A DNA stretch of 64,000 nt. Origin: Apium graveolens (taxonomy: Eukaryota; Streptophyta; Magnoliopsida; Apiales; Apiaceae). Both the position numbers and the translations under genes were made by a program. Below are positions 46,672 through 59,500 of the stretch, piece after piece. The DNA lies in assembly GCF_009905375.1 (NCBI RefSeq), contig NC_133650.1:292220270-292284269 (forward strand), written 5' to 3'. The notes under the pieces were generated by a model that searched no databases, was not told the DNA's origin, and saw nothing but the letters and a program-made list of their open reading frames with translations. The first letter of the stretch is position 1. Every line of letters starts with the position of its first letter.

Positions 46672-47951
46672 TGATCTAATATCCGGGAAAATTTTGTAAA
46701 TAATTTATGATAATTAAATAAATATTATGTGTTTATATATGTTTAAATTGAATATTGCTATGTTATGCCATGTTATAATTGTTATATGTGATCCCGCGAG
46801 GACCAGAAATATTTTCGATAAATTGTTATGTGTTTAAATTGTATTTATATGAATAGATCCGTAATATGGACGCGTGTTTATTTGCGTCTTTGTCAAGGTA
46901 ATGATTTTATCTCGTTTTATGTGTGTTCATATGTATTTTATGTATTTTTGGGGTTTTCTGTTAATTTAGGAATCGTTTTGGTTTCTCAAAAATCAACGGA
47001 CCGGGACCCCACCGAGACGTCAAAGCCCACAAAATTCATATTTTTATTTTTATAAAATTATACACATTTCAAATATTCATTATTTTTGCATTTTTGAATA
47101 ATTCATAATTTTTGGGGAATTTTGATATAAATTTTATATTTAGATGCTTTTAAAATTATTCCACATAATAATTATTTTAGGCCTAATTATTCTAATTAGG
47201 GGATAAAAACACCCTTATTTGATTTTTGGGTATTTATTTTTCTATTAATATAAATATCATATTATATTTATTATATTTATTTTTATTTTCAGAATTATCC
47301 TAAATAATAATAATAATCAGAAAAAAGGATTTGGAAGTTAGGGTTTCGTCCTTGCTTCAATATATTGCTCGATCCTGATTTGTAGTCCGTTCTTGACGAG
47401 TTGTATGGCAAATCAAATCCTGATTCATGGTCGTCTTTTGGTACAAACATCTTAATTTAAGTTTGATTATTGTGAAAAATCGAGTTTATGTGCTTCGTTT
47501 CTTTTAATTAGAATTTCTGGATTATGGATTGATTGTTGGTTGATTTTGACGATTCCAATAGATTCTTGGGCTTGTATATAGTCGATTTATGTATAAATTC
47601 AAGTTGTTTGTTTACAGAAATGGCCGAATCGAGTGTATGGGTTTGAGTGTTCTTGTTTTTGATTCTTCTGAATTATTCTTGATATGTTTGTTTGTTTTGA
47701 TTTTGGAAAGTAATTATAGGCTTCTCGAGCTTTATATTTATGTATAGAACTGTGAATTTGATGTGAAATTTGCTAAACCCGAGTCTGGCCGGAGTTCTAG
47801 AGTTCATCGCTGACATAAATGGTGGTTTTGGCCGGGAAGCACATTCCTTGAGTCGTTTTTGATGATTGTTGTTAAACCTGAGTTGCTATGAGGATTTAGG
47901 ACAGTTTATGACCAAAATCGTGGTTAACTGGAGTTGTTTGGGTAGAATCGA
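46672..47951 (+). repeat. Gypsy-2 3' LTR, left piece
   Basis: Begins TGATCTAATATCCGGG and runs to the Gypsy-3 insertion; its last five bases, ATCGA, form the target duplication with 59740-59744 (ATCGG). No coding sequence is seen; the open stretch at 46828-47055 is low-complexity LTR. Confidence 0.82.
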
Positions 47952-49770
47952 TGTAATATCCGGGACATAGCGTGTAATTATTTTTATCAATAAATGATTA
48001 TTGTGTGATTATTATGTGAATTTTTGATGAATTATCTGATGATTGATAATAATATTTAGATATTTATATGTGATAGGATATGAGTATGTTAATTTTATTA
48101 TGTCTAGAATAAAATATAGATAATTGTGATATTTTTCTGGTAATTTTTGGATTGTTATATGATTTTAAAATGATTTATGAATTTATTAATTATTTTTTGA
48201 ATAATTACAAAACTATCTTATAAAGCTGAGAATCGTCCAACTTCAACCGTTTTTACATTTTTACAACCCGAAACACTTCCGAAAACTCTTTCCTAACCTA
48301 ACCCGGTAATTCCAGACATTTTCCGTGTTTTGGCTCTTTCAATCCGGATTACGGTTTGACCTGTGCGCGGCCCGGCGCAAAATTTTCGATAGATAATCGT
48401 TTTGATAAATCAGCAAAACCCGTATTCTCAAAAGACGGGATATTATTACATTATTATCGTATAAAGTGTTTTATAAGAAGCCCGGGTTGGATAATTATCC
48501 ACTACGGGTATCAAATCGGATCGTTTTTGCAGTTACTTAAAGGCTAAGTAACTAATTTATCGATCCAATATGATCCAACACGATCTAATATTCTATAAAT
48601 ATAAATAGCCCTTTTATTATTTCATTTTATTCGTATATTCATAAACAACCAGTTAAAACTATTAATTTAAAGAAAAAACCCCTAAAAATGTTGCGTTCTT
48701 CATAATCAAACCCACGAACGAGGGCGTTATCGAACTCCGATTCGGGCGTGCCATATATCAAATCGAAACTCTTGAAAAGACCTTTCTAAATCAATCAACA
48801 CTTTTGGTGCAGAAATCAAGATATTTTTCTTATTTAATTATTTTATTTTGAATTAATTAAAGATTAAATTAGGAATTTTTGTTCTTGATGTTGTTGATAT
48901 GATTTGATGGCATAATCATGTAGATAATTTCTCCTGATTAATTTCATATATTATATGTAAAAAATAGAGGTCAATAACATATAGAAAATGATGTTTGATT
49001 CTGGAAAATTGAAATTAGGGTTTTAATGGTTAGAATGTTCTAAATCGAATCTGGGATTTTTAATTTCGTTGATTCCAGGTATGTTTGAGTTAGATTAATC
49101 GACAGATCGTATCAAAACGAGTTGATTCATGTAATTTTGTGCACTGTTGGATGCATGGAACGTATCACCGGAGAAGCTCGAAGCTTCGCCGGCGTTCATG
49201 GAGGTTTCATCGGAAAATCCAATCCGGGACTTGTTTCCATTAATTACTGACATATCTGTATTGCTGGAGGACTGTAGAATAGCTTCTCATCAAAACCCTG
49301 ATCAAGCGGTTCGTTTTTGCTGCTAATTCAACTCGCCGAAAACCTTTTTGTTCGCCGGATTCTGGAAACCGTCCGGCCTGTTCTTGATTGACCCGATCGG
49401 GTTGATTTTGACCCGGGATTTAACCCGGTTTTAATCCAAATTTTTCCTAAATCAAATTTTTACATCTGTTTTTACACTTTAGTCACTGGAGTTGTAGAGT
49501 TTTTACAAAAATTAAATTGTTGTTTAGTGTTATTTTAAAAATGATATTTTTAGTATTTTAAAAATCAGAAAAATGGTTATTTAATTATTTTAAATCCAGA
49601 AAATTGTTTTAATTATTTATTTATTCAAAAAATAAATCTGATTTATTTTATAAATTAATTTTAGTTAGTATTTAATTATTTTAGTTAATCGATTAATTTA
49701 ATATTAATTAATTAATTATTAATTAATTAATTTAATATTAATTGATTAATTAATTATTAATTAATTAATT
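47952..49770 (+). repeat. Gypsy-3 5' LTR, truncated at its 3' side
   Basis: LTR start TGTAATATCC. From 48411 it is closely similar to 56563 onward. It ends in an AT-rich TTAATTAA tract (49690-49770) that abuts Copia D RNase H sequence. This is the deletion junction. Confidence 0.8.
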
Positions 49771-50166
49771 GTTCCCTGTCAATTTTTAGGGAACAAGCTT
49801 GTATCCTGGTTCAGTAAAAAGCAAAACTCAGTTTCTACTTCTACAGCTGAAGCTGAATATATTGCTACTGGTAGTTGCTGTGCACAGATTTTGTGGATGA
49901 AAAACCAACTGTTGGACTATGGTCTACAAGTGGAAAGAATTCCCATTTTCTGTGATAACACAAGTGCAATTGCCATCACTGAAAATCCAGTGCAACATTC
50001 AAGAACAAAGCACATAGACATCAAGTACCACTTTATTAGGGGGCATGTGATGTGGAACTATATTTTGTTCCAAGTGAAAAACAGCTTGCAGATTTATTTA
50101 CCAAGCCACTTGATGAATCCACCTTTTTAAGGTTGGTAGGTGAGTAGGTAGCTTAATTATTCTTGA
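49771..50166 (+). pseudogene. Copia D pol fragment (RNase H end)
   Basis: Reads [20 protein letters not shown], then [21 protein letters not shown] short deletion after FIRGHVM shifts the frame; the family stop position is 50164-50166. Confidence 0.87.
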
Positions 50167-50689
50167 ATCATTTCAGTTGTTTTTGCAAGTTGTTGTGCAG
50201 CCAGAAACTTAATTGATTTCTATGTTTTGGATGAAATTTTGGCTAAGTCAAAAATTTACATCCCGACGGATGCTTATTATCCATCGAGTTTGATCATCCG
50301 TCGGAATACTATTTGTTATAAAAATCAATTATTTTTCTGGAGTATTTTATAACTCGACGGATAACTGATTTATCCTCATCCGTCGAATTGTCTCAATCCT
50401 AGCCGTTAAAACTCTGAACATTATCCATCGAGTATACTCACAGTTTGTAAGCATGACACGACGGATAAGTGATAGAATTTTTACAGTTTATTTATTTTTA
50501 AACGGCTATTTTGGGCTATTTTGATTGGTTACTTTATTTCACTTTATTATTTTTGTCAGTTTATTCTGAGATAGTATAAAAGCAGAATTCATTTTTATTC
50601 TACTCTTTTATCATTCTCAATTCAATTGCTCTAACTTCTTTTCTTCTCCAAAGCAAATATCCTTTCTGCAAATTACTCAGTCTCTAACA
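50167..50689 (+). promoter_or_regulatory. Copia D pol-ORF3 spacer: TATA box and motif cluster
   Basis: Seven ATCCGTCG motifs or variants at 50262-50465. TATAAAAG at 50575-50582 is 115 bp before the ORF3 ATG 50690 and is followed by a pyrimidine-rich leader-like sequence. It is equivalent to Copia C 30593-31114, where box and spacing are the same. Confidence 0.6.
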
Positions 50690-53600
50690 ATGGCACTAGT
50701 CGTCAAAATCATGTTTGACACTGGATATATCTACGAAAAGAACAACTTCACAGCTCTTGTAAACAAGAAGATTCAACAGTCTGGAGAGTTTAACAAAATG
50801 ACGGACTTTGTGAAAAGCTGTAAACTCAACTATGCGATGCTGGAATCTCCCACAATCTACTGTGAGGTTGTAGAGGAGATATGGACAACTGCAGTATACA
50901 ACTCTACTAACAAGACCATCACTTTCACTCTCAAAGGTAAACAGTTTTGCATTAATAGTGACATTATCAAAGCATGCTTTAGAATTACTGATAATACTGC
51001 TATTGTTCCACACACAGACACAGATATAGTTAACATGCTAAATTCCATGGGCTATACACTTTCCACTTCTAAGTTAAGTGAAATTAGGAGGTTAGATCTT
51101 AGAAAAGAATGGAGCTTTTTGTGTGATGTGGTAACTAAGGTATTCTCTGGTAAGATTAGTAACTTTGATTCTGTTAACATTTCTATGCTTAACATGCTAG
51201 TTACTGATAAGTACTTTAATTTCAGTGACTTGGTCTTGTTTGAGTTAGGGTATAAGTTAGGAGAACTGAATAAGAGAGGTAAAAGTGTCTACTATGCTAG
51301 ATTTTTTATGATGCTTGCTAACCACCTCATTGAGAACATTGTAATTGAGAACCCAACCAACAAGCTGAATTGTTGGATTCAAGAAAGGAGGATTATTGCA
51401 GATCTCAACAGGACAAACCACCACAAAGAGGTGCCTCTCCTTTATTTTCCAATCATGGAGGGACCTCGGGTAAGTGAGGTAAGTTCTACTGTCTCCACTC
51501 TTCCAACTCACACACTTCTTTGCCTTCAAATGTAGCAATGGCATCTGTGTCAATGACCCAACAGATGCCTACCCAAGCTACTAAACCACAAATTTCAAAA
51601 TCCAAGTCTAAGAAAGCCCCCTCTGGTTTCTTTCAAAAGAAACCAGTTGCAATATCCACTAAAACCAAATAGGGGAGTGTGAAGGAGGGTAAGCAAGGTG
51701 AGGGACAGGGTGAAAATCAAAGAAGCCCTAAGAATAAGGTTGGAGAGGTGAGTGTTTCCCAGCCTAGCCACACTGCAGCTTCTCAATAAACTGCAGTGCT
51801 TAAAAAGGACTTAAGCTCATTACTAGTTGCATCCTCCCAAAAGGATGTGACTATTGAACAAAGCTCTCACACAAGAGCACAGGCCAAAAGGGTAAGGGAC
51901 ACTAACTCACCCCAAACTTATGCCAGAAAGAAGAAATCTAAACCGACTGGGTATGCACATAGAACACACACAGTGCAAACTGGTGCTAAAGACCCAGTCA
52001 CTACACCTTCTCAAAGTCAGATTGATGTGACTCCAAAAAATATGGAGTCACAACCAAAATCTTTAATAATTGAAACACCTGAAACACCAAATTCACCCAC
52101 ACACTCACTGGATGTTGACATGATCAATACATCACTTCCAAATTCTCCATCACTAACTTTATTGGAGAAGCCAAAAATCCAAGCAAGTGAGCATCATCTT
52201 TTAGATGATTTGTTGGCTCACTTGCCATATCTTTCTGAGTCTGTTGAGACATCTGTACCTAAATTTTCATCAATCTGCACAGAGTCTACAATAGTCTCCA
52301 CTTCAAACTCATTAATTTCTTCTATCCCGATGGATATCCATCATCCGTCGAGTAGTGATTGTATCCCGACGGATAAGCTTGACAGCAGTCATCCATCGGA
52401 TAGCCATACTACTGTCCCAATGGATATTCCTCATCTATCGGGTGTCTCTGCACAACTTCAAATTTCTTCAATTCTTACAAGTGCAGAAGACTTAGTGGTA
52501 GTACAATCACGCTTAGGATTGAGGGAAGTGAGTAAATTGAGTGAGAGTCTGGGTTGCTCCCAGGAAAAAGGAGAGAAAATGAGTGAACAAATACAGTCCT
52601 TTTCTTCAGGACTGGAAAAAATGAGTGAGAGGAGTCCCACCTTAGATGGTGAAGGTGAGGGTGTGAGGGTGGGTAGCCAAGGGGAGCCCTTGATGCAAGA
52701 ACAGAGAGATCATGAGAGAAATGCAGGTACATGAGACATAAGGGTGGACATCATTGTTAGTGAGTCAATGAATGTCAATGAAGCAAACAGAGAGGAACTA
52801 TCTCAGCATAGTCAAGTTGTTATAGATTCCTCCTCTCTGGATGCTGAGACATTTACTCATCTTGTTCCAGCATATCAACTTTTGGCTGGACAGGGCAATA
52901 AAAATGCAGAAAGGTTGCTAAATTTAGTGCACACCACTCAATCCATGCAAAGAGCAAATGATGCCATCACAGTTATGCCTTCTATAGCTGGTGATGCCAT
53001 AGACTATGAAGCTGGTGGATGAGAAGAATTCTTTTGTGATGATAGTGAGGAGGAGTCACTGGACATAGGGGGAGAAGTAGGTCCTAGTCCCAGATCTGGT
53101 ATGCCATTTTGGGCATTTTCAAAGAAATGTGATGAAAATTATTTCAAGACCACCCTCATTCAACTCATCATCCAGACACCATATGCTTTACAATCAACAA
53201 AAATTCCAGCACCAAGAAGCTCCTACAAGCACACCTTGCTTCTCTTCAATTACAACAAATCCAAGGCTTCCAACACAGTCAGGATGTCACTTCTATCAAA
53301 AATGAGGTTGATCAAATGAAGAAGGACAATTCTGAAAGATTGGATGCTAAACTACCAGAAGCAACAATGATTGATATTAAGAGACAACTAAGGAAGAATT
53401 CTAATCTTGCTACTCAAGTGGACTCCTTGGATAAAAGAATGACTGCTATGGAAGCTTCTTTGACAGCTATTCATCTACATCAAGCACAACAAATAGACTT
53501 GCTTCAAAAGCTAGTGGCAGCACAAACCTCTTCCTCTACTCTACTTGCTGATAACAAAAAGGGGGAGAAAGAAAGCACTATTGTCCCAATCAGTCAAGAG

Positions 53601-55284
53601 GGATCAAAGAGTGAGGGGGAGCAGAAAGTGCTAAACATCCAAGTCAGCAAAGTAATTGTGCCAACAATTGCTTTCACAGAGCCACCAGCCATGGACAACA
53701 TTGACATAATAAATCTGACAGCAGCAAAACTAAACACATATGACAAACTGGTAAAGATTGATGTAGCAGCAGCTGAGAAGGAGTTTAAAGAAAAATGGAA
53801 GAAAATAGATGCAGAAATTCAACAAAGATTTGGACCAATTCAGAAGCCAGATAAAATATTCATTCATCACTCTCAAGTCAAGAATATTTCTGTGAATGAA
53901 ATGAGTATGAATTATCTGGAAAAAGGCCAAACCTCTTGCATCAAATCTCCAAAAGAAGATCTAATCATGAAGCCTAAAAGGAACTACTCAAAGTTCTCAG
54001 ACAAAAATCCTATGGATATTGTGTATGAGACACCTAGGCCAGATGAGAAGAAGCTGTTGGCTAGGTCAATTGCATTTTATAAAGATCCAGTAGATTCAGC
54101 ACTCAAAAGAAGATTAGCCAAGATTTACAAAAATGGTAAGGAAATTTGTGTGGTGGCTGGACACCCTATGTTTTTGGAAGCTAAAAAGGAAGAGATGGAA
54201 AAAATAAGGCAAGAAAAGAAGCAAGTTGTTCTGGATGCTAAGAAGCTCAAAAAAAGAAGAAGCAAGCTGCTATCTTAGCCAAACTTCAAGCTGTGAAGAC
54301 CACAAATGAGATTTCTGCACAACCATATGTAATTGTTGAACCTCAAGATCCAAAAGTGCAAGATGAACCACAATGAGGGGAAGATTCAGATACAAGCTCC
54401 ACTCCAAAAGAAAATTGGACTTCAGTGATGAGGAAATGGAAGACTACATTCCCAAAAAGGCTACAACTTCAACTCAAACATCATAACCCTCAGTGGTATT
54501 TAAAGAATTCAATGTGGTGGATCCAACTAGGTACATTCATGATGAGCCCATTATTCCTAAGAATGAGCCAGTAGACTGGGATAGTTTGCCAATTCCTGAG
54601 CTAAATTTCCCTATCTTTAACAAGAAAAAGAAGACAAAGACAAGAGCAAGCAAGAAAGTGAAGCCCGTGACTCTCAGATCCAAGACCCTAACCAAATCTC
54701 AACCTATAGTCAACAAGGGAGATTTGTTATACATCTGTGACATCAAGAAATTCTATGACATAAATCTCTACTTAGATGAATTGGAAGAAGTAAGAGGAAT
54801 TGATGCTCACAAACATCTCCCTGAAAGGCTGGTGTTTAAATACAAGGGAGGAAAAGAGATAATATGGTCACTTCACAGGATTCTCCTAGAAAGCCAAACT
54901 GTTCTAATAAAGATCTACTCATCTTTCAAAAAGAACTTTGGATTCAATGTGACTTCAAAAAGATTAGTTTTAAAGAAGATTGAGGAGCTAAGGAGTAATA
55001 GAGCCAAAGATGCACTACCAAAAACTCTGTCATTTCCCTTCACATGAAGGAGAGTGTATTTGAGGCCCTATTGGCTGATGAAATTCAGGGATGAAAAGGG
55101 AGTAAGAAGATTCTTCAGATTGGAGGACCAGTTGAGTATCTCTAGCAATGAGACTCTATTGGAAATGCAAGAAATGCTAGATCTCTCAGAAGCTGATGAA
55201 CTTCAATTCCACTGAAAACTCCAAAATCAGATAGAAGAAAATAACAGGAGGCTTGCAAAGAAATCCAGACAATCAAGGAAATAA
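50690..55284 (+). pseudogene. Copia D third ORF
   Basis: Start ATG 50690 (MALVVKIMFDTGYIYEKNNF), matching the start in Copia A and C. N-terminal domain open to 51535; basic part with AKRVRDTNSPQTYARKKK near 51885-51945; Ser/Thr part with ATCCGTCG motifs 52325-52445 (HPSSSDCIPTDK); coiled-coil part 53316-53560; conserved block VNEMSMNYLEKGQTSCIKS near 53890; basic C-terminus ending KSRQSRK, stop TAA 55282-55284. Stops and frame changes near 51536, 51670, 51787, 52735, 53023, 54275, 54485 and 55045. More diverged from A and C than they are from each other. Function unknown. Confidence 0.78.
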
Positions 55285-55478
55285 ATTTATCTGCTCAGAC
55301 TAGAGGAGCACCTTGATAATGATTGTGAGCAACTTCTTCGTATACTTTGCATTGTTCAATTTTCAGTAAATATTGCAGCACTTATCAGTTTTATCTACTA
55401 TTTTCAATCTGTAGTTTTAAGGTGTTTCGTTATCATCAAGTTTCTCTTAATTTATGGCTACAATTTCAGTAGACAAAA

Positions 55479-55490
55479 ATTGGGGGAGAT
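55479..55490 (+). other. Polypurine tract of Copia D
   Basis: ATTGGGGGAGAT directly before the LTR start TGTTAGATAT. Confidence 0.88.
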
Positions 55491-56295
55491 TGTTAGATAT
55501 ATGTTGTGAAATTGATGATAAATTAAACAAAACACCTTCGTAGATTTAACTTAGTGAATTTTGTAGCACTCGACGGATGATCAAATATAGTCCCGACGGA
55601 TGATTCAATATAGTCCCGACAGATGATGATTTGACTTCCATCGAGTGAGTAGCTTATGTAATAATAAGTATTGTAGCACATTTCTGCAAACAACTTTGTG
55701 TAGATACCGTAGGAGGATATGAGTCATGTTGACTACTAGTAGATATGCATAATAGGTTGATTAATTATAAATATGAGATGTCTTGTAATTCCGCATAAGT
55801 GAAATGGAGTCAAGTGACAAATAGCTACCCGACGGATGATCAACAAAGCTACCCGACGGATGATCAACAAAGCCACCTGACGGATGACAAGCATGTACTC
55901 GACAGATTATTAAATTCAAATATGTATTGACAGTGACAACACAGTCACATGCGTCGAGTGTTTGCAAAAGGAATGTGGTATCCTGTTTAGCTTGGATTTG
56001 AGAACAAAGAAGCATTACCATTTCCATGCTATTATGAAGATATTCAAAGATGCGGGAATAGAGTAGTGAAGTAACATGGAGTTAGACTAGATATGTTTTT
56101 CTTATTATCTTGTCTTATTGTCATGTAAACTTGGTGATATATAAACCAAGTGTAGCAAGTAGAACAATTATCAAACTAAGCACACACATTCTCAGAGAAA
56201 CATTTTCAAGCTGTATTCTGTAGCATTTCTCTGTAAGTTTAGTTGTTCATACTTGTAAGCAGCTGTGAGCTATTCAAGCTTCACAGGGTTCTCAC

Positions 56296-56352
<57 letters not shown>

Positions 56353-56561
56353 GGTGGATACTTTCAAATCCACCATAAAGTTTTAAAAGCTTGTGTTTTT
56401 ATTAATTTATGTTTTAATTCATATAAATCATTTATTCCGCACTCTGCAAATCAAACACATATATTTTATCAAGTAAGAACTGTTTTAAAATCTTGAAAAA
56501 GAATCCAGAATTATATTCAACCCCCCTTCTGTAATTCTTGTTGTATTGTTAGGGAATAACA
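55491..56561 (+). repeat. Copia D 3' LTR (1,071 bp)
   Basis: TGTTAGATAT...GGAATAACA. Motif clusters at 55567-55645 (four) and 55827-55915 (four). TATATAAA at 56138-56145 lies between CTTGGT and ACCAAG, as in Copia A and C. An AT microsatellite lies at about 56299-56350. Confidence 0.87.
56299..56350. repeat. (AT)n microsatellite
   Basis: About 26 uninterrupted AT units within the Copia D LTR; the equivalent places in Copia A and C have much shorter runs. Confidence 0.95.
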
Positions 56562-59500
56562 ACAACAAAACCCGTATTCTCAAAAGACGGGATATTATTA
56601 CATTATTATCGTATGAAGTGTTTTATGAGAAGCCCGGTTTGGATAATTATCCACTACAAGTATCAAATCAAATCGTTTTTGCAGTTACTTAGTGGCTAAA
56701 TAACTAATTTATCGATCCAATATGATCCAACATGATCCAATATTCTATAAATATAAATAGCCCTTTTATTATTTCATTTTATTCGTATAATCATAAACAA
56801 CCAGTTAAAACTATTAATTTACAGAAAAAACCATAAAAACGTTTTGTTCTTCATAGTCAAACCCACGAACGAAGGCGTTATCGAATTCCGATTCGGGCAT
56901 GCCATATATCAAATCAAAGCTCTCGAAAAGACCTTTATGAATCAATCAACACTTTTGGGGCAGAAATTAAGGTGTTTTTCTTATTTAATTGTTTTATTTC
57001 GAATTAATTAAAGTATAAATTAGGAATTTTTGTTCTTGATGTTGTTGATATGATTTGATGACATAATCATGTAGATAATTTTCTCCTGAATAATTTGGTA
57101 TATTATATGTAAAAAATAGAGGTCAATAACATGTAGCAAATGATGTTTGATTCTGGAAAATTGAAATTAGGGTTTTAATGGTTTGAATGTTCTATATCGA
57201 ATTTGGGGTTTTTAATTTCGTTGATCTGGGTATGTTTGAGTTCATTAATCGACAAATCGTATCAAAACGAGTTGATTCATGTAATTTTGTGCACTGTTGG
57301 ATGCCTGGAACGTATCGACGGAGAAGCTCGAAGCTTCGCCTGCGTTCATGGAGGTTTCATCGGAAAATCCAATCGGGGACTTGTTTCTATTAATTACTGA
57401 CATATCTGTGTTGTTGGAGGACTGTAGAATAGCTTCGCAGTAAAACCCTGATCAAACGGTTCATGTTTTGCTGCTAATTCGACTCGCTGGAAACGTTTTT
57501 ATTCGCCGGATTCTAGAAACTGGCCGACCTGTTCTTGATTGATCCGATCAGGTTGATTTTTACCCGGGATTTAACCCGGTTTTAATCCAAATTTTTCCTA
57601 AATCAAATTTTTACATTTGTTTTTACACTTTAGTCACTGGAGTTGTAGAGTTTTTACAAAAATTGGATTGCTGTTTAGTTTTATTTAAAAAATGATATTC
57701 TTAGTATTTTAAAAATCAGAAAAATGGTTATTTAATTATTTTAAATCAGTAAATTGTTTTAATTATTTATTTATTTAAAAAATAAATTTAATTTAATTTA
57801 ATTAATTAATTTAATTAGTTTTTAATTATTTTAATTAATCGATTAATTTAATATTAATTGATTAATTAATTAATTTAATTATTAATTAATTTTAATTTAT
57901 TTATTAATTGGATTTAATTATTTATTTTGATTTAAAAATTCTGAAAAATAGTTTCGAGCTTTACAATATTATTTTAAATTATTTTCAAGACTCGATAATT
58001 ATTATAAAATTATTTTAAAGTCAGATTCAGGTATTCAAACCCTATTATTTAATTATAAAATGACTCGAAGACCCGTTTTAATTCCGAAAAATGTTCAAAA
58101 ATTTGTAATAAATACCTGAAAAATCATTTTGACCCCGAGTCTTCTTTGGAAAATTATTTTGATCGAATATCTTGCGTGCTATGTGCTACGTGCTATCTGA
58201 TTGATGTGTTATATGTATATGTGGTTATTGTTTGACGGTTTTTACTGTAACTTTCGATCCGTAAATTGGATTTGGGTAAAACAAAGGGTAGATAAAAGCT
58301 TATGACGTCTGTGTGACGATTAGAATGATATGAGATTGAGTATTGATAGATACTTGTAATGACTAGAAGAGTAAGCGAGGCATAGAAAAAGAAAGTCAGC
58401 GATCCGTAAATAAAACTGAAGCATAGAAAGAAAAGGCAAGTGATTGATGAATAGAAGCAAGGCATAGAAGGAGAAGAAAAGTGATTGATGAGTAAAATTG
58501 TTAGATAAGTACAAGTAAAGTTGGAGATCATCTATGATAAGGCAAGTACTTCTAAACCTTTTTCAAGATATATTGCAAATATTTTCGAACTTTGTCATAA
58601 CATGTTGCTAGTATTCAAAATAAATCTTGTTTTAGATTGGAAGCGCTTTAAAATATTCAACCTTGAATCCTGATCATATCATTGAACTTGAGCTGTAAGC
58701 CTTATTTCTTGTAAACCACCAACGGTTGATTTCCCAGATATTAAACCATACAAATATGATACTTCTCCACAAATATATACCCACCATAAACAAAATACTG
58801 AAATAGAATTAATTGAGCATACAGAAACTGATATACCATATACTACCCTATATCATCAAAGATCTATACCCTGCTTTATCATTAAACTATTGTTCATCAG
58901 ATACTTGGGTCTTCATCAGGCTCGAAGCCGTTCTTCATATTTACACCTTGATATACCCTAGTGATACCGATGAAATGGTTTATGCTCTGAGATGAATGCT
59001 TTATCAATATTAATTATGATTCTGTTTTTATTGAATTACAATGGTTATCATATTGAATCGTTTTAGAATTGGATGGTTTTATAAATGTGGACCAGATTCG
59101 TGGCCAGACCAGATTCGTGGTCATAATAGGCCAATGTGTGCCTTGGATCCAGTATAGAGAGCAGAGTTGTCTGCCTTGCTCGGGGTTAGTGCGTGACTGA
59201 TCAACAACCTAACCTTGGTTTTTAAAATGAAAAGTGAATATCCAATTCTAATAATTGCTTATCCAGAAACTTGATTCTTCAGAATCATTTCAATTGATCA
59301 TTGTTTAACCTCAGTTATTTCTATTATATCTACCGTTACATACTTGTGTTCAAAATCGATTGAGCTAGTTAGCTCACTCTTGCAAATCTTTTTATGTTTT
59401 CAACAGTTGAAAGGGAAGTTGTTGGTAAGGAGGATTCCATGTCCAGTGTACGAGCTATGATTCCAGGTTAAGTTGGATTGAGCTAGCAAGAGCATTATAT

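Larger units (their letters stand above)
49771..56561 (+). mobile_element. Copia D: 5'-truncated relative of Copia A and C
   Basis: Plus-strand fragment: end of pol (RNase H), pol-ORF3 spacer, ORF3, polypurine tract and 3' LTR. The 5' LTR, gag and most of pol are missing. Sequence is homologous to the same parts of Copia A and C. The right end of its LTR (ATAACA at 56561) is followed by Gypsy-3 LTR sequence. Confidence 0.88.

Noticed and set aside
46828..47055. 75-codon open frame at the start of the Gypsy-2 3' LTR
   Set aside because: AT-rich LTR sequence with no coding features.
48411..49770. Recent segmental duplication of host DNA (48411-49770 and 56563-57920)
   Set aside because: Both are parts of the two LTRs of one Gypsy-3 insertion, explained by LTR identity plus deletion.
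58193..58531. Minus-strand open frames rich in Phe, Tyr and Ser
   Set aside because: Low-complexity reading within the Gypsy-3 LTR; not a membrane protein gene.
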